A DNA stretch of 64,000 nt from Carettochelys insculpta (GCF_033958435.1 NC_134141.1:98311001-98375000); one strand, 5' to 3'; counted from the stretch's first letter, positions 45,766-56,183 are shown. Notes: generated by a model from the letters alone, not told the origin. Numbers and translations are program-made.

Positions 45766-47127
45766 AGTTATAAGTTAAAGTTTATGTGTTTTCATTCTAA
45801 GTACATGTATTAAGTTGGTGCTGAAGTTTTTCAGGCTTGGTGAATTTGGCTCAAAGCTTATTAATTATTATTTAACTTTGAACACAATGGTTCAGCAATT
45901 TTTTTAGTTAGAGGAGAGTGGCTGGAGGAGTACTCTGCCCATTAAAATAGTTCTTGCTATACCTTTTATTGAAAAAGTGTACAGTTGAAACTCCTGGGAA
46001 TGGCAAGCTGCAAGCCTGGCAGGTACATCACCCTCTCTGAGGAGTGTGTAAAGAGCTCTTATGAAAATTGGTTTTGATAATACTGAATTAGTGAACACTG
46101 AACAACTATAAAGTACAAAAGAACAGGCAACGTAGCCTGAGGTATTTAGGGCATCTTGGCATCTTAAAGAAAATTTCAGAAATTAGGTAAACTATGTTGC
46201 CTCTCTACCAGAACACTATAGTGATCCTACAGGCATCCTCTGGACATCTTCTGCAACTTTTAAAGGCGTGCACAGACTCATGAATATGTAAAACAAGGGT
46301 ATCAGTCCAGTACATGGCAAGCTGATGCCCCGATGCTAAACTTTATACAATGAGAATCTAATGAGGCAATGTTTTATAAAATGGACATCAGGCATTGTGC
46401 CTTTATGTTTATTGGAAGAAGCCAGCAAGTGGATGACGGCAGGGAGTAATTAGGGACTAGTTACTTAAGCTTATAGGGAGAAGCTGAGTTATTCAGATAA
46501 GGATCAGATACTTGACTGTGGCGCAAAGAATGAGGGGAAAGCCAAAAAAAAGTGGATTTAAAGAGGGAAACAATCTGCTGGCAGCAGTGGGAAAGGTAAA
46601 AGATGATTGTTACAAAATGATAGATTTAAGAGACGCGATTTAAAGACGCACAATGGAGAAGAATTGTTTCATTCTGACACCAATATTCATCACCTACAAC
46701 TCTTCATGATCAGTATTAGAGTTGTCTTTCATTGGTGTGGGATAATTAATAATCATTTTCTTTAAAGAATCACACAACAAACAAGCAATCAGCTATAAAT
46801 CATCTATCGCAGTAAGTGACACTGGCATACTAGAAACAAATACCTACATGCTGTATTTAAAACTCAAGTGGCATTTTGTGTTTTTTTCTTAAATCCCAAA
46901 ATCTGTCTTTTGTTTTGTTTCTGTTTGATTATCATTAGTCAGAATTTTAATATTAGATGCTGTTAAGACTGATTATGCCATGGACACCTTAGGATGTCAA
47001 TCATCTCTTCAGGCAGCCTGATATATACCAGGGAGCCAAGAGGAAATACCTTGATTAAGTTATCCAGCTTCTTTTTAAATAATTACAAAACAGCAGCAAG
47101 CAATGAACTGTCATTGTAAAATGCAAA

Positions 47128-47158
<31 letters not shown>

Positions 47159-47540
47159 AATAATGCTATTGTTCTGTTTTTCAGAGACTGTACTCATCAC
47201 AGCAGTTTTACTGCTATTCTTTTTCGTCACCTATAAAGCACAGTTTTATATCTTCTTTCAGAAAAATTTCTACTTATTTCTTATACACTAGACACTGGCT
47301 CAGTTGAAAAGGACACACGCACGCTGGAAATATAAATACTGAGCTATATGGTTTATGTACTTGCAGGGGACCAATCATTTTAGAGATAGTGCTATGTATA
47401 CCTTACTCTTCTTTAATGTGCTATTGGACGTCCACTGTAATGAAATATTGGGCCTAGGTTTTTATGGTCAGTCATATGTGTGGTTCAAGAAAAAAAAACA
47501 TATGATAGAAAGAACAGTCAAGAAGCAGGTGAAACAGATA
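45766..47540. other. Anonymous AT-rich sequence
   Basis: No gene is supported. It contains an (AAAT)n microsatellite at 47125-47162. The last 20 bases before 47541 show no repeat. Confidence 0.5.
47125..47162. repeat. (AAAT)n microsatellite
   Basis: Nine tandem AAAT units ending in AAAATAA. Confidence 0.9.
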
Positions 47541-48002
47541 GGCTATATCCTACACTAGCACACTATAGCCGTGTCTACACGTGCACGCTACTTTGAAGTA
47601 GGGGCACTAACTTCGAAATAGCGCCCGTCACGGCTACACGTGTTGGGCGCTATTTCGATGTTAACATCGACATTAGGCGGCGAGACGTCGAAGCCACTAA
47701 CCCCATGAGGGGATGGGAATAGCGCCCTACTTCGATGTTCAACGTTGAAGTAGGGACCGTGTAGTCGTTGCGCGTCCTGCAACTTCGAAATTGCGGGGTC
47801 CTCCATGGCGGCCATCAGCTGAGGGGTTGAGAGACGCTCTCTCCAGCCCCTCAGCTCAATGATGGCCACGTGGAGCGGCCCCTTAAAGGTCCCCACCCCC
47901 TCCCTTTCTGTGCAGGAAGCTGAGAGAGCGTGCAGGCAGCAGCAATAACACGCGGCTAGCCTGCATGCTCATCTTCAGCCACCGAGACCCCCAAAGGACC
48001 TC

Positions 48003-50025
48003 GTGGCCACCTGGCAGCACCCCCAGCACCCTGAGGGAACCCCCCCGAAGGGGAGCCAGGGCAGCCAGGGCAGGAGCCAGGCTGGGAAGCGGCAGCAGGG
48101 CCCCTCCTGGATGGAGGCCGAGCTTCATGACCTGCTGGGGCTCTGGAGTGAGGAGGAGGTGCTCCAGGTAATGGGGAGCAAGAGGCAGAACGCGGATGCG
48201 TTCGCTCGGCTGGCCGAGGGCCTGGCCGCCTGGGCTCACCCTGCCCACACTCTGTACTATGTCCAGAGTAAAGTCAAGGAGCTGCGGCAGGGTTACGCCC
48301 GGGCCCGGGATGCGGCCAGCCAATCTGGGGCTGCCCCCGTCACTTGCCCCTTTTACAGGGAGCTCAGGGACATCCTGGGCCCCCGGCACACCTCCTCCCC
48401 TCCAGCCATGCTTGACACCTCGGCTGAGGAGCCCCAGCAGGCCCCGGAGACAGAGTCCGCTCCAGAGGCAAGCCCAGCACCCCGGGGCCCCACCCTGGAG
48501 CCCACGCCCGGGGCACCGGAGCAGGAGGAGGAGGGGGACTCCTCCTCCACAGAGACAGGGCTCCAGATCCTCCTCCTGCCATCGAGGAGCAGCAGCCGGG
48601 CGTCCGCCCCCGAGGTGTCCCCCAACCGTGGGAGTGGACCTACAGGTATGTACCCCCCTGGTGTACACCCCTGGGTTGAGGGGTGGGGGTAATATATATG
48701 TGCCCAGGGCCCTCCACATGCCCAGATGGCCATGGCCCCAAGGACAGCAGTGGCATGTCCCTCACAGGAGTGCATCAGACCCTGCCCGCCCCCCCAGCAC
48801 GACAGCGCCATGCCCCATCCCCGGGGCTGGGGGGAGCGGAACCTCTAGGGTCCCCCGGGAGGAGGGGGTGGGACACCCAGCAGCAACAGCAGCAGCATGT
48901 GATGGAGTCGGGGGAGTGCAAATGTGAGACTCAGGCTAGATATGAGCAACAAGCTGAATAGCTCCCAGGGGCAAAGGATGATCCTGGGGCTACAACTGGC
49001 AGGTTACACCTCTGCCCTGAACAAAGAGGAGGGAGGAGCCGAGCTGGGTTTGAATTGGGGGCCGCAGTTAGAGGCTAGGGGAAGGGAGAGCTGGAAGGCA
49101 GCCAGCCTGAGGAGGGGGAAAGCTACATCCCAGAGGGGCACCCCTCGGGGTCTTCTCCCCAGGACGGGTTGGAAGGACTGTCTCTGACTTCTGTACTGTC
49201 ACTTCTGGGAGAAACTGGGCATCTGTTGCCTAAGAAACCTCTCCTGTCAGAGACCCTGCTGAGTGAAGTGAGAGTCACTCCCACCAGGGGACGGGGTGTA
49301 GTGCAGGGGGACCCTTGAACCCCATCACAGCAGCATCTCCCGGGGACGGGGATGGGGAACCTGCAACACAGGGGTGGGGGGACAAGGGCCACGGCTCGGG
49401 GCCCACACTAACACCTGTCTCCACTCTTCTTCCCCCGCTCCTGTGTTCCGCAGCTGCACCATCGGAAGGACCAGAGAGCACCAGCGAGGCTTCAGTGGTC
49501 CCGGAATCCCCTCCAGGGCCATTGCTCCAGGCCAGCCCCTCGGTGGAAATCCGACCGGCCCCACAGCGGGCAAGATGGTGGACCCAGCAGCAGCTGCCGG
49601 CGATGGACCCCCAGCTGCTGGCCCTCCACCGCCGTCAGGTGGAGGTCGCGCAGCAGTGGCTGCGGGTGGAGCAACGCCGTCTCCACCTCCAGGAGCGGGC
49701 GCTGGCCTGGTGCCAAGAGGCATGGGGGGCCTACATGGAGACCTTTAACCGCATAGCGGATTACCTGGCCCCCCATGCCGCGCGAGCCGCCACTGCGCCC
49801 GCCCTGCATGTGCCACCCGCTGCGCCACCCGCTGCTCCTGTCGTCGCCGCACCGTCCGCCGTCGCCCCGCCACCCGCCACCGAGGGCCGTTCCGCCGAGG
49901 GAGACCTGGGGCCAGGTGACACTCGCCGGCCGTATCTACCGGTCCGCCCGGCCCCCAGCCAGCCCCGGACAGGGCTGCAGCTGAGGCGGGGCTCCCCACT
50001 GCCCACCCCCAGTGCTGGACTATAG
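48003..50025 (+). CDS. Myb/SANT-like DNA-binding protein of Harbinger (two exons)
   Basis: Expected to bind transposon ends in the nucleus and bring in the transposase. Exon 1 (48003-48645) encodes the trihelix Myb/SANT domain: WMEAELHDLLGLWSEEEV, NADAFARLAEGLA, then SKVKELRQGYARARD. CPFYRELRDILGPRHTS follows, then an acidic Pro/Glu-rich linker. The donor is CTACAG|GTATGT. The acceptor TGTTCCGCAG (to 49453) has a long pyrimidine tract, and the phase-1 join is in frame. Exon 2 (49454-50025) gives a predicted coiled coil (LALHRRQVEVAQQWL to NRIADYL) and an Ala/Pro tail, ending at TAG. About 404 residues if read from 48003. That position is GTG where the paralogue at 29564 has ATG; the next in-frame ATG is 48111. 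Splicing is inferred. Confidence 0.82.
48646..49453 (+). other. Predicted intron of the Myb/SANT-like gene
   Basis: A GT...AG intron of 808 bp. The equivalent intron at 30193-30530 is about 340 bp. The excess is explained by the LTR-like insertion at 48898-49329, which leaves both splice sites and the pyrimidine tract untouched. Confidence 0.75.
48898..49329. mobile_element. LTR-like insertion in the Myb-gene intron
   Basis: The 432-bp insert starts TGTGATGGAG and ends CCCCATCACA, so its ends form a short inverted repeat with TG...CA. GCAGCA lies immediately on each side (48892-48897 and 49330-49335), fitting a 6-bp target repeat, although the left one lies in a CAG-rich run. It is absent from the paralogous intron at 30193. 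The size, termini and repeat fit a solo LTR. No coding sequence is inside. It is younger than the Harbinger copy it interrupts. Confidence 0.65.
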
Positions 50026-50294
50026 GGGCGTAGGGCCCAGGACGTGCCCCCCCCCTTTTTTGTTGTTCGGCCTTGTATATAGTTTGTATTTATTTATTTG
50101 TGTCCCCCGTTTGCACAGTCTGAGCCTTCTCCCACATGTAAATAGTTCTCCCCTTCCTTGTTATCCCTGTTTTTTTGTTAATATATACATACACATTTCA
50201 TATTTAAGTTAGTTAGAAGTTCCTATATATAGTTAGTATTAGTTAGAACAGAGTTCAAAGTAAACAAGTTTGATTTCACAAACAAGTGTCTGCT

Positions 50295-50300
50295 TTTATT
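50295..50300 (-). promoter_or_regulatory. Polyadenylation signal AATAAA of the transposase gene
   Basis: TTTATT on the plus strand is AATAAA on the minus strand, about 110 bp past the transposase stop at 50409. The same hexamer is kept at the equivalent place in the copy at 29130 (31320-31325). No AATAAA was found after the Myb-like gene. Confidence 0.6.
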
Positions 50301-50408
50301 TGTCCAGGAAAAGTGCGGGGGGGTGTGCTGTTGGATGCTCCGTGGTGTGGGCATAGGGGCAGGGAGTGTTGTGGAGGATAGGGGGGGCAATGGGGGGCCT
50401 GGGAGTGT

Positions 50409-51803
50409 TCACCCCGCGGCCTCATCGAAGTGGGCCCGCAGGGCCTCCCGGACCTGGATCCCTTTGGGGTCCACCTGGCGACTGGGGGCAGCGGGTGGCT
50501 GCATGTCGGCCCTGCCGGCCTCCACAGCCCAGCCCTGAAAGAAGGCCTCCCCCTTGCTCTCCACCAGATTGTGTAGGGCGCTGCAGGCACCCACAATCTG
50601 GGGGATGTTGGTGGGGCCCGCATCCAGGCGGGTGAGGAGACATCTCCAGTGCCCTTTGAGGCGGCCAAATGAGCACTCCACCACCTGGCGTGCGTGGTTC
50701 AGGCGCTGGTTGAAGCGCTCCTGGTTGGCAGACCGACAGCCCGTGTACGGGTGCATGAGCCAGGGCCGGAGGGGGTATGCTGCATCTGCGATGACACAGA
50801 GGGGCATGGTGGTGTCCCCCACAGGGATCTCCCGCTGGGGGATGTAGGTCCCCGCCTCCAGCTGGAGGCACAGGCCCAAGTTCCGGAAAACCCGGGCGTC
50901 GTGGGTGCTGCCAGGCCAGCCCACATAAATGTCCTGGAAACGGCCCCGGCTGTCCACCAAGGCCTGCAGGACCACTGAGTGGTAGCCCTTCCAGTTGATG
51001 TACCATCCTCCACTGTGCTCCGGGGCACAGATGGGGATGTGAGTCCCATCCAGAGCCCCAAAGCAACTGGGGAAGCCCAGGGTGGCAAAGCCCGCGATGG
51101 TGGCATCTGGGTACCCCAGCCTCACGAGCCTGTGGAGGAGCATGGTGTTGATGGCGCGGACGACCTGCAGGGGAAGCACATGGGAGAGCACCAATGAGGG
51201 GTGTGCAGGGTGTGTGTGGCCCTCCCCTGCCCTGCCCTGCCCTGCCAGGACCCCCCTCCCCTGCCCTGCCCTGCCCTCCCCTGACAGGGCCCCCCTGCAC
51301 TGCCAGGGCTGCCTCCCCCTCCTCCCCCCGTGGATACTCTTACCTCCATGAGTACAGCCCCGACGGTGGCCTTGCCGATGCCAAACTGCTGTCCCACGGA
51401 TCGGTAGCTGTCTGGAGTGGCCAGCTTCCAGACAGCGATGCCAACCCGTTTCTCCACAGGGAGGGTACGCCGCATGGCGGTGTCCTGGTGCCTGAGTGCA
51501 GGGGTGAGCCACTGGCATAGCTCCATAAATGTCTGCCGGCTCATCTGAAAGTTCCTGAGCCAGCGGTCATCGTCCCACTCCCCAAGCACCAGCCGCTCCC
51601 ACCAGTCGGTGCTGGTGGGGTAGCTCCACAGCCTCCGGTGTATTAGGCGGCGGGGGGGGGTCGGGGTGCTGCAGGGTTGGGGGTTGCTTCCTCCTCCCCT
51701 GCGGGCATCTCCTCCTCTGTGGCAAGCAGGTGCTCAGCTGCCTCCTGCATGGCACAGAGCAGGGCGAGCACTGCTCTTGCAGGGGAGGCTGGGTGGACCT
51801 CTG

Positions 51804-51837
<34 letters not shown>

Positions 51838-51846
51838 GGGGTCCAT
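50409..51846 (-). CDS. HARBI1-like DDE transposase (two exons, one frameshift)
   Basis: Predicted to cut and join Harbinger ends. It starts at ATG 51846 (A at -3, G at +4) as MDPQ, then a glutamine run. After a break in a C9 tract (51652-51660) the frame resumes RRLIHRRLWSYPTSTDWW, GEWDDDRWLRNFQMSRQTF and VWKLATPDSYRSVGQQFGIG, an HTH-like N-terminal region. The donor ATGGAG|GTAAGA (51344/51343) and acceptor CCCCTGCAG (to 51165) join in phase 0. Exon 2 holds ALDGTHIPI (D, codon 51048-51050), WPGSTHDARVF, VIADAAYPL (D, 50784-50786) and RQVVECSFGRLKGHW (E, 50676-50678), a D-x(87)-D-x(35)-E triad of the DDE_Tnp_4 type. Stop TGA is at 50409. About 419 residues without the shift. Confidence 0.9.
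51165..51343 (-). other. Predicted intron of the transposase gene
   Basis: A 179-bp intron with GTAAGAG donor and a CCCCTGCAG acceptor. It is strongly biased in composition, with GGGGAGGGCAGGGC-like runs on the minus strand. An intron at the same codon boundary is recognisable in the old copy at 41022-41150, so it predates the split of the two lineages. Confidence 0.82.
51800..51838 (-). repeat. CAG repeat coding for polyglutamine at the transposase N-terminus
   Basis: Minus-strand CAG codons with CAA interruptions encode about eleven glutamines right after MDP. The two short derivatives carry only three or four glutamines after MDPQL, so the tract has expanded in the long copy or contracted in the others. 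Confidence 0.85.
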
Positions 51847-52889
51847 GATTGTGTTGCCCGAGGTATGTGTGCCTATGGCCCTGCAAACCGCGTGCTGTGC
51901 AGGCTGTGTGTGTCTGGGAGGGGCCCTTTAAGGGAGCGGCTAGCTGTTGCTCCGGAAGTGCTAGTCTGCCCTGTGACCCTGTCTGCAGCTGTGCCTGGCA
52001 CCCTTATTTCGATGTGTGCTACTTTGGCGTGTAGACGTTCCCTCGCTGCACCTATTGCGATGTGCTGCTGCTCAACATCGATGTTGAACATCGACGTTGC
52101 CAGCCCTGGAGGACGTGTAGATGTTATTCATCGAAATAGCCTATTTCGATGTCTCCACATCAAATAGGCTGCTTCAATGTAGGCTTCACGTGTAGACATA
52201 GCTTATGTCGAAGTAGCCTATTTCGATGTAAGAACATCAAAATAGGCTACTTCAATGCATATCGTCTACACCTCCTCCAGGGGTGGTGCCATCGACATTC
52301 AACGTCGAAGTAGCGATGGAGAACGTCAAAAGGATCTGCCCCAGAGAAAAATGTGGAATGTCCACACACACAAGTGCTCCCCATCGAAATAAGGGGCCAG
52401 CAAAGCCCCAAGCCGCTCCCTTAAAGGGCCCCTCCCAGACACACTTGGCCCACACAGCACAAGATCCAACAACCGGTTGCAGACCCTGTGCACGCAGCAT
52501 GGATCCCCAGCTGCAGCAGCAGCAGCCACAAGCCCTGGGCTAAGGCTGCTGCACGCAGCAACTATAGAGCCCCGCAGGGGCTGGACAGAGCGTCTCTCAA
52601 CCCCTCAGCTGATGGCCGCCATGGAGGACCCCGCTATTTCAACGTAGCAAGACGCAGATCATCTACACATGCCCTACTTCGACGTTGAACATTGAAGTAG
52701 GGCACTATTCCCATCTTTGGATAGGAATAGCGATTTCGATGTCTCGCCGCCTAATGTCGATTTCAATGTCGAAATAGCTCATGGTGCATGTAGATGTGAC
52801 ACGTACTATTTTGATGTTGTGCCAGCTACTTTGAAGTAGCCTGCTAGTGTAGATGCACCCATCGTTTTGTATTTTTCTTCCTCTCTCCA

Positions 52890-53185
52890 TAAAATATTAT
52901 CTCCTGCAGGGTTTACCTGACCCCTTTCTACTAGACAGACTCATACAGATGTCGTCTGTTATTTCCTGTTTTACACAGGAAGAAGTGTAAAGGCACAGCA
53001 GAAAGCACACTAAGGACCTGCCAGATACCCATTACACATGCAACAGATGCAACATGGACTGTCACTCTCGTGTGGGCCTTCACAGTCACAGTCAATGCTG
53101 CAAATGATGATCCCAAATAGAACTATGAAGGGCGCAATCCGTAGTCTACGTGGACTTAAGGATGCTACTACTACTACTACATTTT
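52890..53185 (+). mobile_element. LINE 3' terminus with C-terminal zinc finger and (TAC)n tail
   Basis: The plus-strand frame ending at TGA (53107-53109) reads LPDTHYTCNRCNMDCHSRVG followed by LHSHSQCCK. The spacing C-x2-C, then L-x2-H-x3-C, is a zinc finger. I recall C..C..DC.SRIGL.SH as the C-terminus of a class of LINE ORF2 proteins. Some 60 bp later the sequence ends in five TAC units (53167-53181), like the short tandem tails of several LINEs. The upstream ORF is truncated or decayed. Confidence 0.5.
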
Positions 53186-53691
53186 GTATTGATTTCAAAA
53201 AGTCACTGTCTTTGTTCAATTTTTTTAAACTTCATATACATTAACTATATTGCTAAATAAATCACAGTTTTCCACAAAAATTTACTACAGAGTAAATCTT
53301 CACTTTTTTTAATTCAGATTTTATACCCTGAAGTTAATCACCAAATCTAAAATGAGATCCACTATTTGGTCAAAGAAGTTACAGTGTTGACCTGTTTATT
53401 CCTAAGGATGGAAGGAGCAATATATTCGGGATTAAATTGCTGTTCCATTGCCCTGACCAGAAGAAACAGATGGAAATACCTCAGTACCACATAACTCCCA
53501 TCCAAGTAGGCCAGATGTCCCCAGATTGTGGGGTACATTCCGCTAGAGAAGTGCAGAGGAACGTTTGGGGTGAGGGAATACGGCAAGGCTTAAACCAGAC
53601 ACCCCAGCAGGTGGGGAGGATGCTACCCAGCCCTGGATGGCTCCCAGTTTTGCTCCATCCCCACCCACAGTTTCAGCCCTGCTTCCAAGTA
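53186..53691. other. Anonymous sequence
   Basis: No gene or named repeat is seen. Confidence 0.5.
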
Positions 53692-54376
53692 GGGTTGCCA
53701 AATTTCTAATGGCAAAAAATACAACACCCTTGCCCCATCCCTTCCCCAAGGCTCTCCCTTGCCCTGTCCCTTCCCTTCTTGCCCCCAGCACACTCCAAAT
53801 CCCTTCCCTCTGTTGCTAACTATCCCACATCCTCACTCACTCATTTTCGTGGAGCTGAGGCAGGAGATTGGGGTATGGGAGTGACTGAGGGTTCTGGGAG
53901 GTTATTTGGTTAAGGGAAGGGGCTCTGGGCTGGAGCAGGATGTTGTGGTGGGGAAGAGGTGAGAGATGCAGACTCTGGGAGGAAGTTTTGGTGCAGGAGG
54001 GGATTCTTACTTAGGTGTGGGGTCTGGCCCATCAGTGCTTACTGTAGGCAACTTCTGGGGAGTAGTAACATGCCTCTTGGCTCCTAGGTCGAAGCCCACA
54101 CTGCATCCACACACAGATACCGTCCCCACAGCTGTTGGCCACAGTTCGTGGCCAATAGGAACTGCAGAGCTGGTGCTCCAGGCAGGGGCAGGGCAGGGAG
54201 ATGCCAGGCTGTTCCTCCACCTAAGAGTGGAGGGGCGTGTTGATGCTTCTGGGGAACTGCACGGAGCCATGTAGAGAGCCTTCATTAGCCCCATTGCACC
54301 ACTGACTGGAAACCATAGGATTCCTTTTTCAGCTGGGCATTCTGGTTGAAAACCAGACACTTGGCAACATTACTGC
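53692..54376. mobile_element. Turtle MITE with GTTGCCAA termini and a GC-rich core
   Basis: The left end AGTAGGGTTGCCAAATTTCT and the complement of the right end (AGTAATGTTGCCAAGTGTCT) are inverted repeats. The core has GGGGTATGGGAGTGACTGAGG, a GGCTCTGGGCTGGAGCAGGA block, and GTTGGCCACAGTTCGTGGCC leading to GAAAACCAGACACTTGGCAA, in the order of a GC-rich turtle MITE I remember. The superfamily and target repeat are not resolved. The open frames inside are by-products of composition. Confidence 0.65.
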
Positions 54377-55760
54377 CTGCCCTGATCCTGGGCAGATGAG
54401 CATGACAAGTTTGGACTGTCTGCACAGATTGATAATATATTATTGTTTGAAATATCCAAATATTTTTATAACTATGGATATTCTTTTGGTGAGAAAGCCA
54501 ATGAGACATTTACTATATGAACTGACATATTCCATTGTTTGCAGATATCTTCAGCTCTGAGATGAATTAAAGTTTCCACATTTTTGCCTACAGTCCTTAC
54601 CATGTCATATTTGGAAAAGCCCAAAGCAAGGAGGTATGAACTTTCAAAAGTCAAGAGAACTTGCATGTGTGTATCTTGTTGAGTTGTTCTTTCAGACCTA
54701 ACCTTGGAAGGTGCTGTCAATTCATTTGCTAAATAAAAGCAAATAATTAAGCATGTCAGCCAAAACCCAAATCTTTTATAGTACATTCCCTTACCTCTGC
54801 CTTACATGAAGCAGTTGGTATACAATCCAGAAGGCTGAACACTCTCCTTAAAAAATTGTTTCACACAACGTCTAACTCATTAAGATTCTTCCAACCCTGC
54901 ATTTGCATACCATATAATATTTGTGTATTGGCTTTACCCTTGAAAACTGCAAAAGATTATCCTTTTCATCTTAGCTTCATCTCATCTTACCGGCCATTAT
55001 TTGCAAAACACATATCCCAACCAGGGGAAATACATGACTTTTGCCCAGTGAATTCCCAGTTCATGACAATACATGCTAAGATTGCCATTGAAAATTGTTT
55101 TGCTGTTAATGTGGAGCCCTGATATCAATAGAAATATTAAGCCAATATGTTTTTCCCATTAATGAAATGACAGCTCTTAATTACCTTATAAGCAATATGG
55201 CTATGAAGATTTCATCATAAAAACAGAAAATAAAAAACAAAAAAGAAAACCACCCCACCACTACTCCTGATTTACGAAAGCTAATGATGGCTGAACATAA
55301 TTTCATAAATATTTGTGTGGAAAACTTCTTGTCTTTCATGAGACTGCTCCAATTAGCTCTACCAAACAAAACAAAAATATCAAATTGGTAAACATCTTAT
55401 TTAGTTTCATTCTTGGAACAACTAAATGGAATCATTTTTTATACGTTTACACAGATATCCCTCCCCCCCCATACCACGGATTTTTCATTCACATAGTGTA
55501 GAAACTTAAATCTTGAATAATTTTTTATGGAATATAAAGATGATTTGGTAATCAAAGTACTCACACAACATTCAGTCCTATATTGCAGCATTGCTCTAAT
55601 ATGTATACCAGTTCACATGGTACCTGGATAATTTTTATGCAGTATTCAAAGCCACTTGGAGTCAAGGGGAGTCTTTCCATTCACTTCATTTTTTTAGGGC
55701 CTGATTCAATGCCATCTAAAGTCTAAAACAGCTGTTGCTATTCTTTATGCTGTATGCAAT
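54377..55760. other. Anonymous AT-rich sequence
   Basis: No gene is supported. CACTTGGAGTCAAGGGGAGTC to GGGCCTGATTCAATGCC at 55650-55720 is a fragment of the ancient dispersed repeat noted elsewhere. Confidence 0.45.
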
Positions 55761-55763
55761 TTA

Positions 55764-56180
55764 GGTTATGTTGACATGACAGAGATCTTCTGAAAGAGGC
55801 TCTTTCCAAAGAGTGAGTCCATGCACACTAAAGCAGATCAAAACAGTGATCTGCTCTTTCAAAAGGGAGTGTCCATACAGCCCCAACTCTTTTGAAAGAA
55901 CAGGCCAGGGATCAAAAAATCAGGCCCCATGAGGACTGCTGTTATGAAAAAAAGAGCCTGCAGAGCATCTACATACTTTTTCTTTAGAGAGAAACTTTTT
56001 AAAGTGGGGGCAACTGTTGCTGAAATGGGAAAGGCAGAGCAATTTTGAAAGGAGCACCTCATTCTTTCAATTTACTTTTGAAAGAACATTTTTTGTGTGT
56101 AGATGCTCTGTGAGATCTTTCGAAAGAGCCCCCTGCTTTCAAAAAATCTTTCAAAAGAATTTGCTCATATAGACACAGCC
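55764..56180. mobile_element. Harbinger-type MITE with TTA target repeat
   Basis: The ends GGTTATGTTGACATGAC and the complement of GGCTGTGTCTATATGAGC are flanked by TTA (55761-55763 and 56181-56183). The arms carry CTTCTGAAAGAGGCTCTTTC and its mirrored CTTTCGAAAGAGCCC. Length is 417 bp and it is non-coding. Confidence 0.82.
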
Positions 56181-56183
56181 TTA

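Larger units (their letters stand above)
47567..52203. mobile_element. Near-complete PIF/Harbinger transposon with both genes
   Basis: The termini are AGCCGTGTCTACACGTG and the complement of AGCTATGTCTACACGTG, flanked by TAT on both sides (47564-47566 and 52204-52206). Length is 4637 bp. Subterminal palindromic blocks (CTACTTCGAAATAG-type) lie at both ends. It encodes a Myb/SANT-like protein on the plus strand and a DDE transposase on the minus strand, with stops 384 bp apart. In this superfamily the Myb-like protein is known to bind the ends and recruit the transposase. Apart from one frameshift, a lost ATG and an intronic insertion, the coding parts look intact, suggesting a young copy. Confidence 0.92.
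47541..52860 (+). mobile_element. Short Harbinger derivative that hosts the 4.6-kb element
   Basis: The host ends are GGCTATATCCTACACTAGCA on the left (47541-47566) and the complement of GGGTGCATCTACACTAGCAG on the right (52860); 52207-52860 carries its body. Removing 47567-52206 restores CACACTATGTCGAAGTAGCC, which is present uninterrupted at 28685-28704. The body keeps the CCCTTTAAAGGG-type block and a plus-strand start MDPQLQQQQPQALG (52499), the first codons of a transposase, then jumps to the Myb-side end. It is thus a deletion derivative of about 680 bp, opposite in orientation to its guest. Confidence 0.8.

Noticed and set aside
47883..48719. 278-codon minus-strand frame opposite the Myb-like exon 1
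   Set aside because: It is the antisense shadow of the real exon. The plus-strand frame carries the trihelix motifs, a good splice donor and homology to two other copies.
50422..51300. 292-codon minus-strand frame overlapping the transposase
   Set aside because: It is an alternative frame of transposase exon 2 and the intron. The DDE motifs lie in the other frame.
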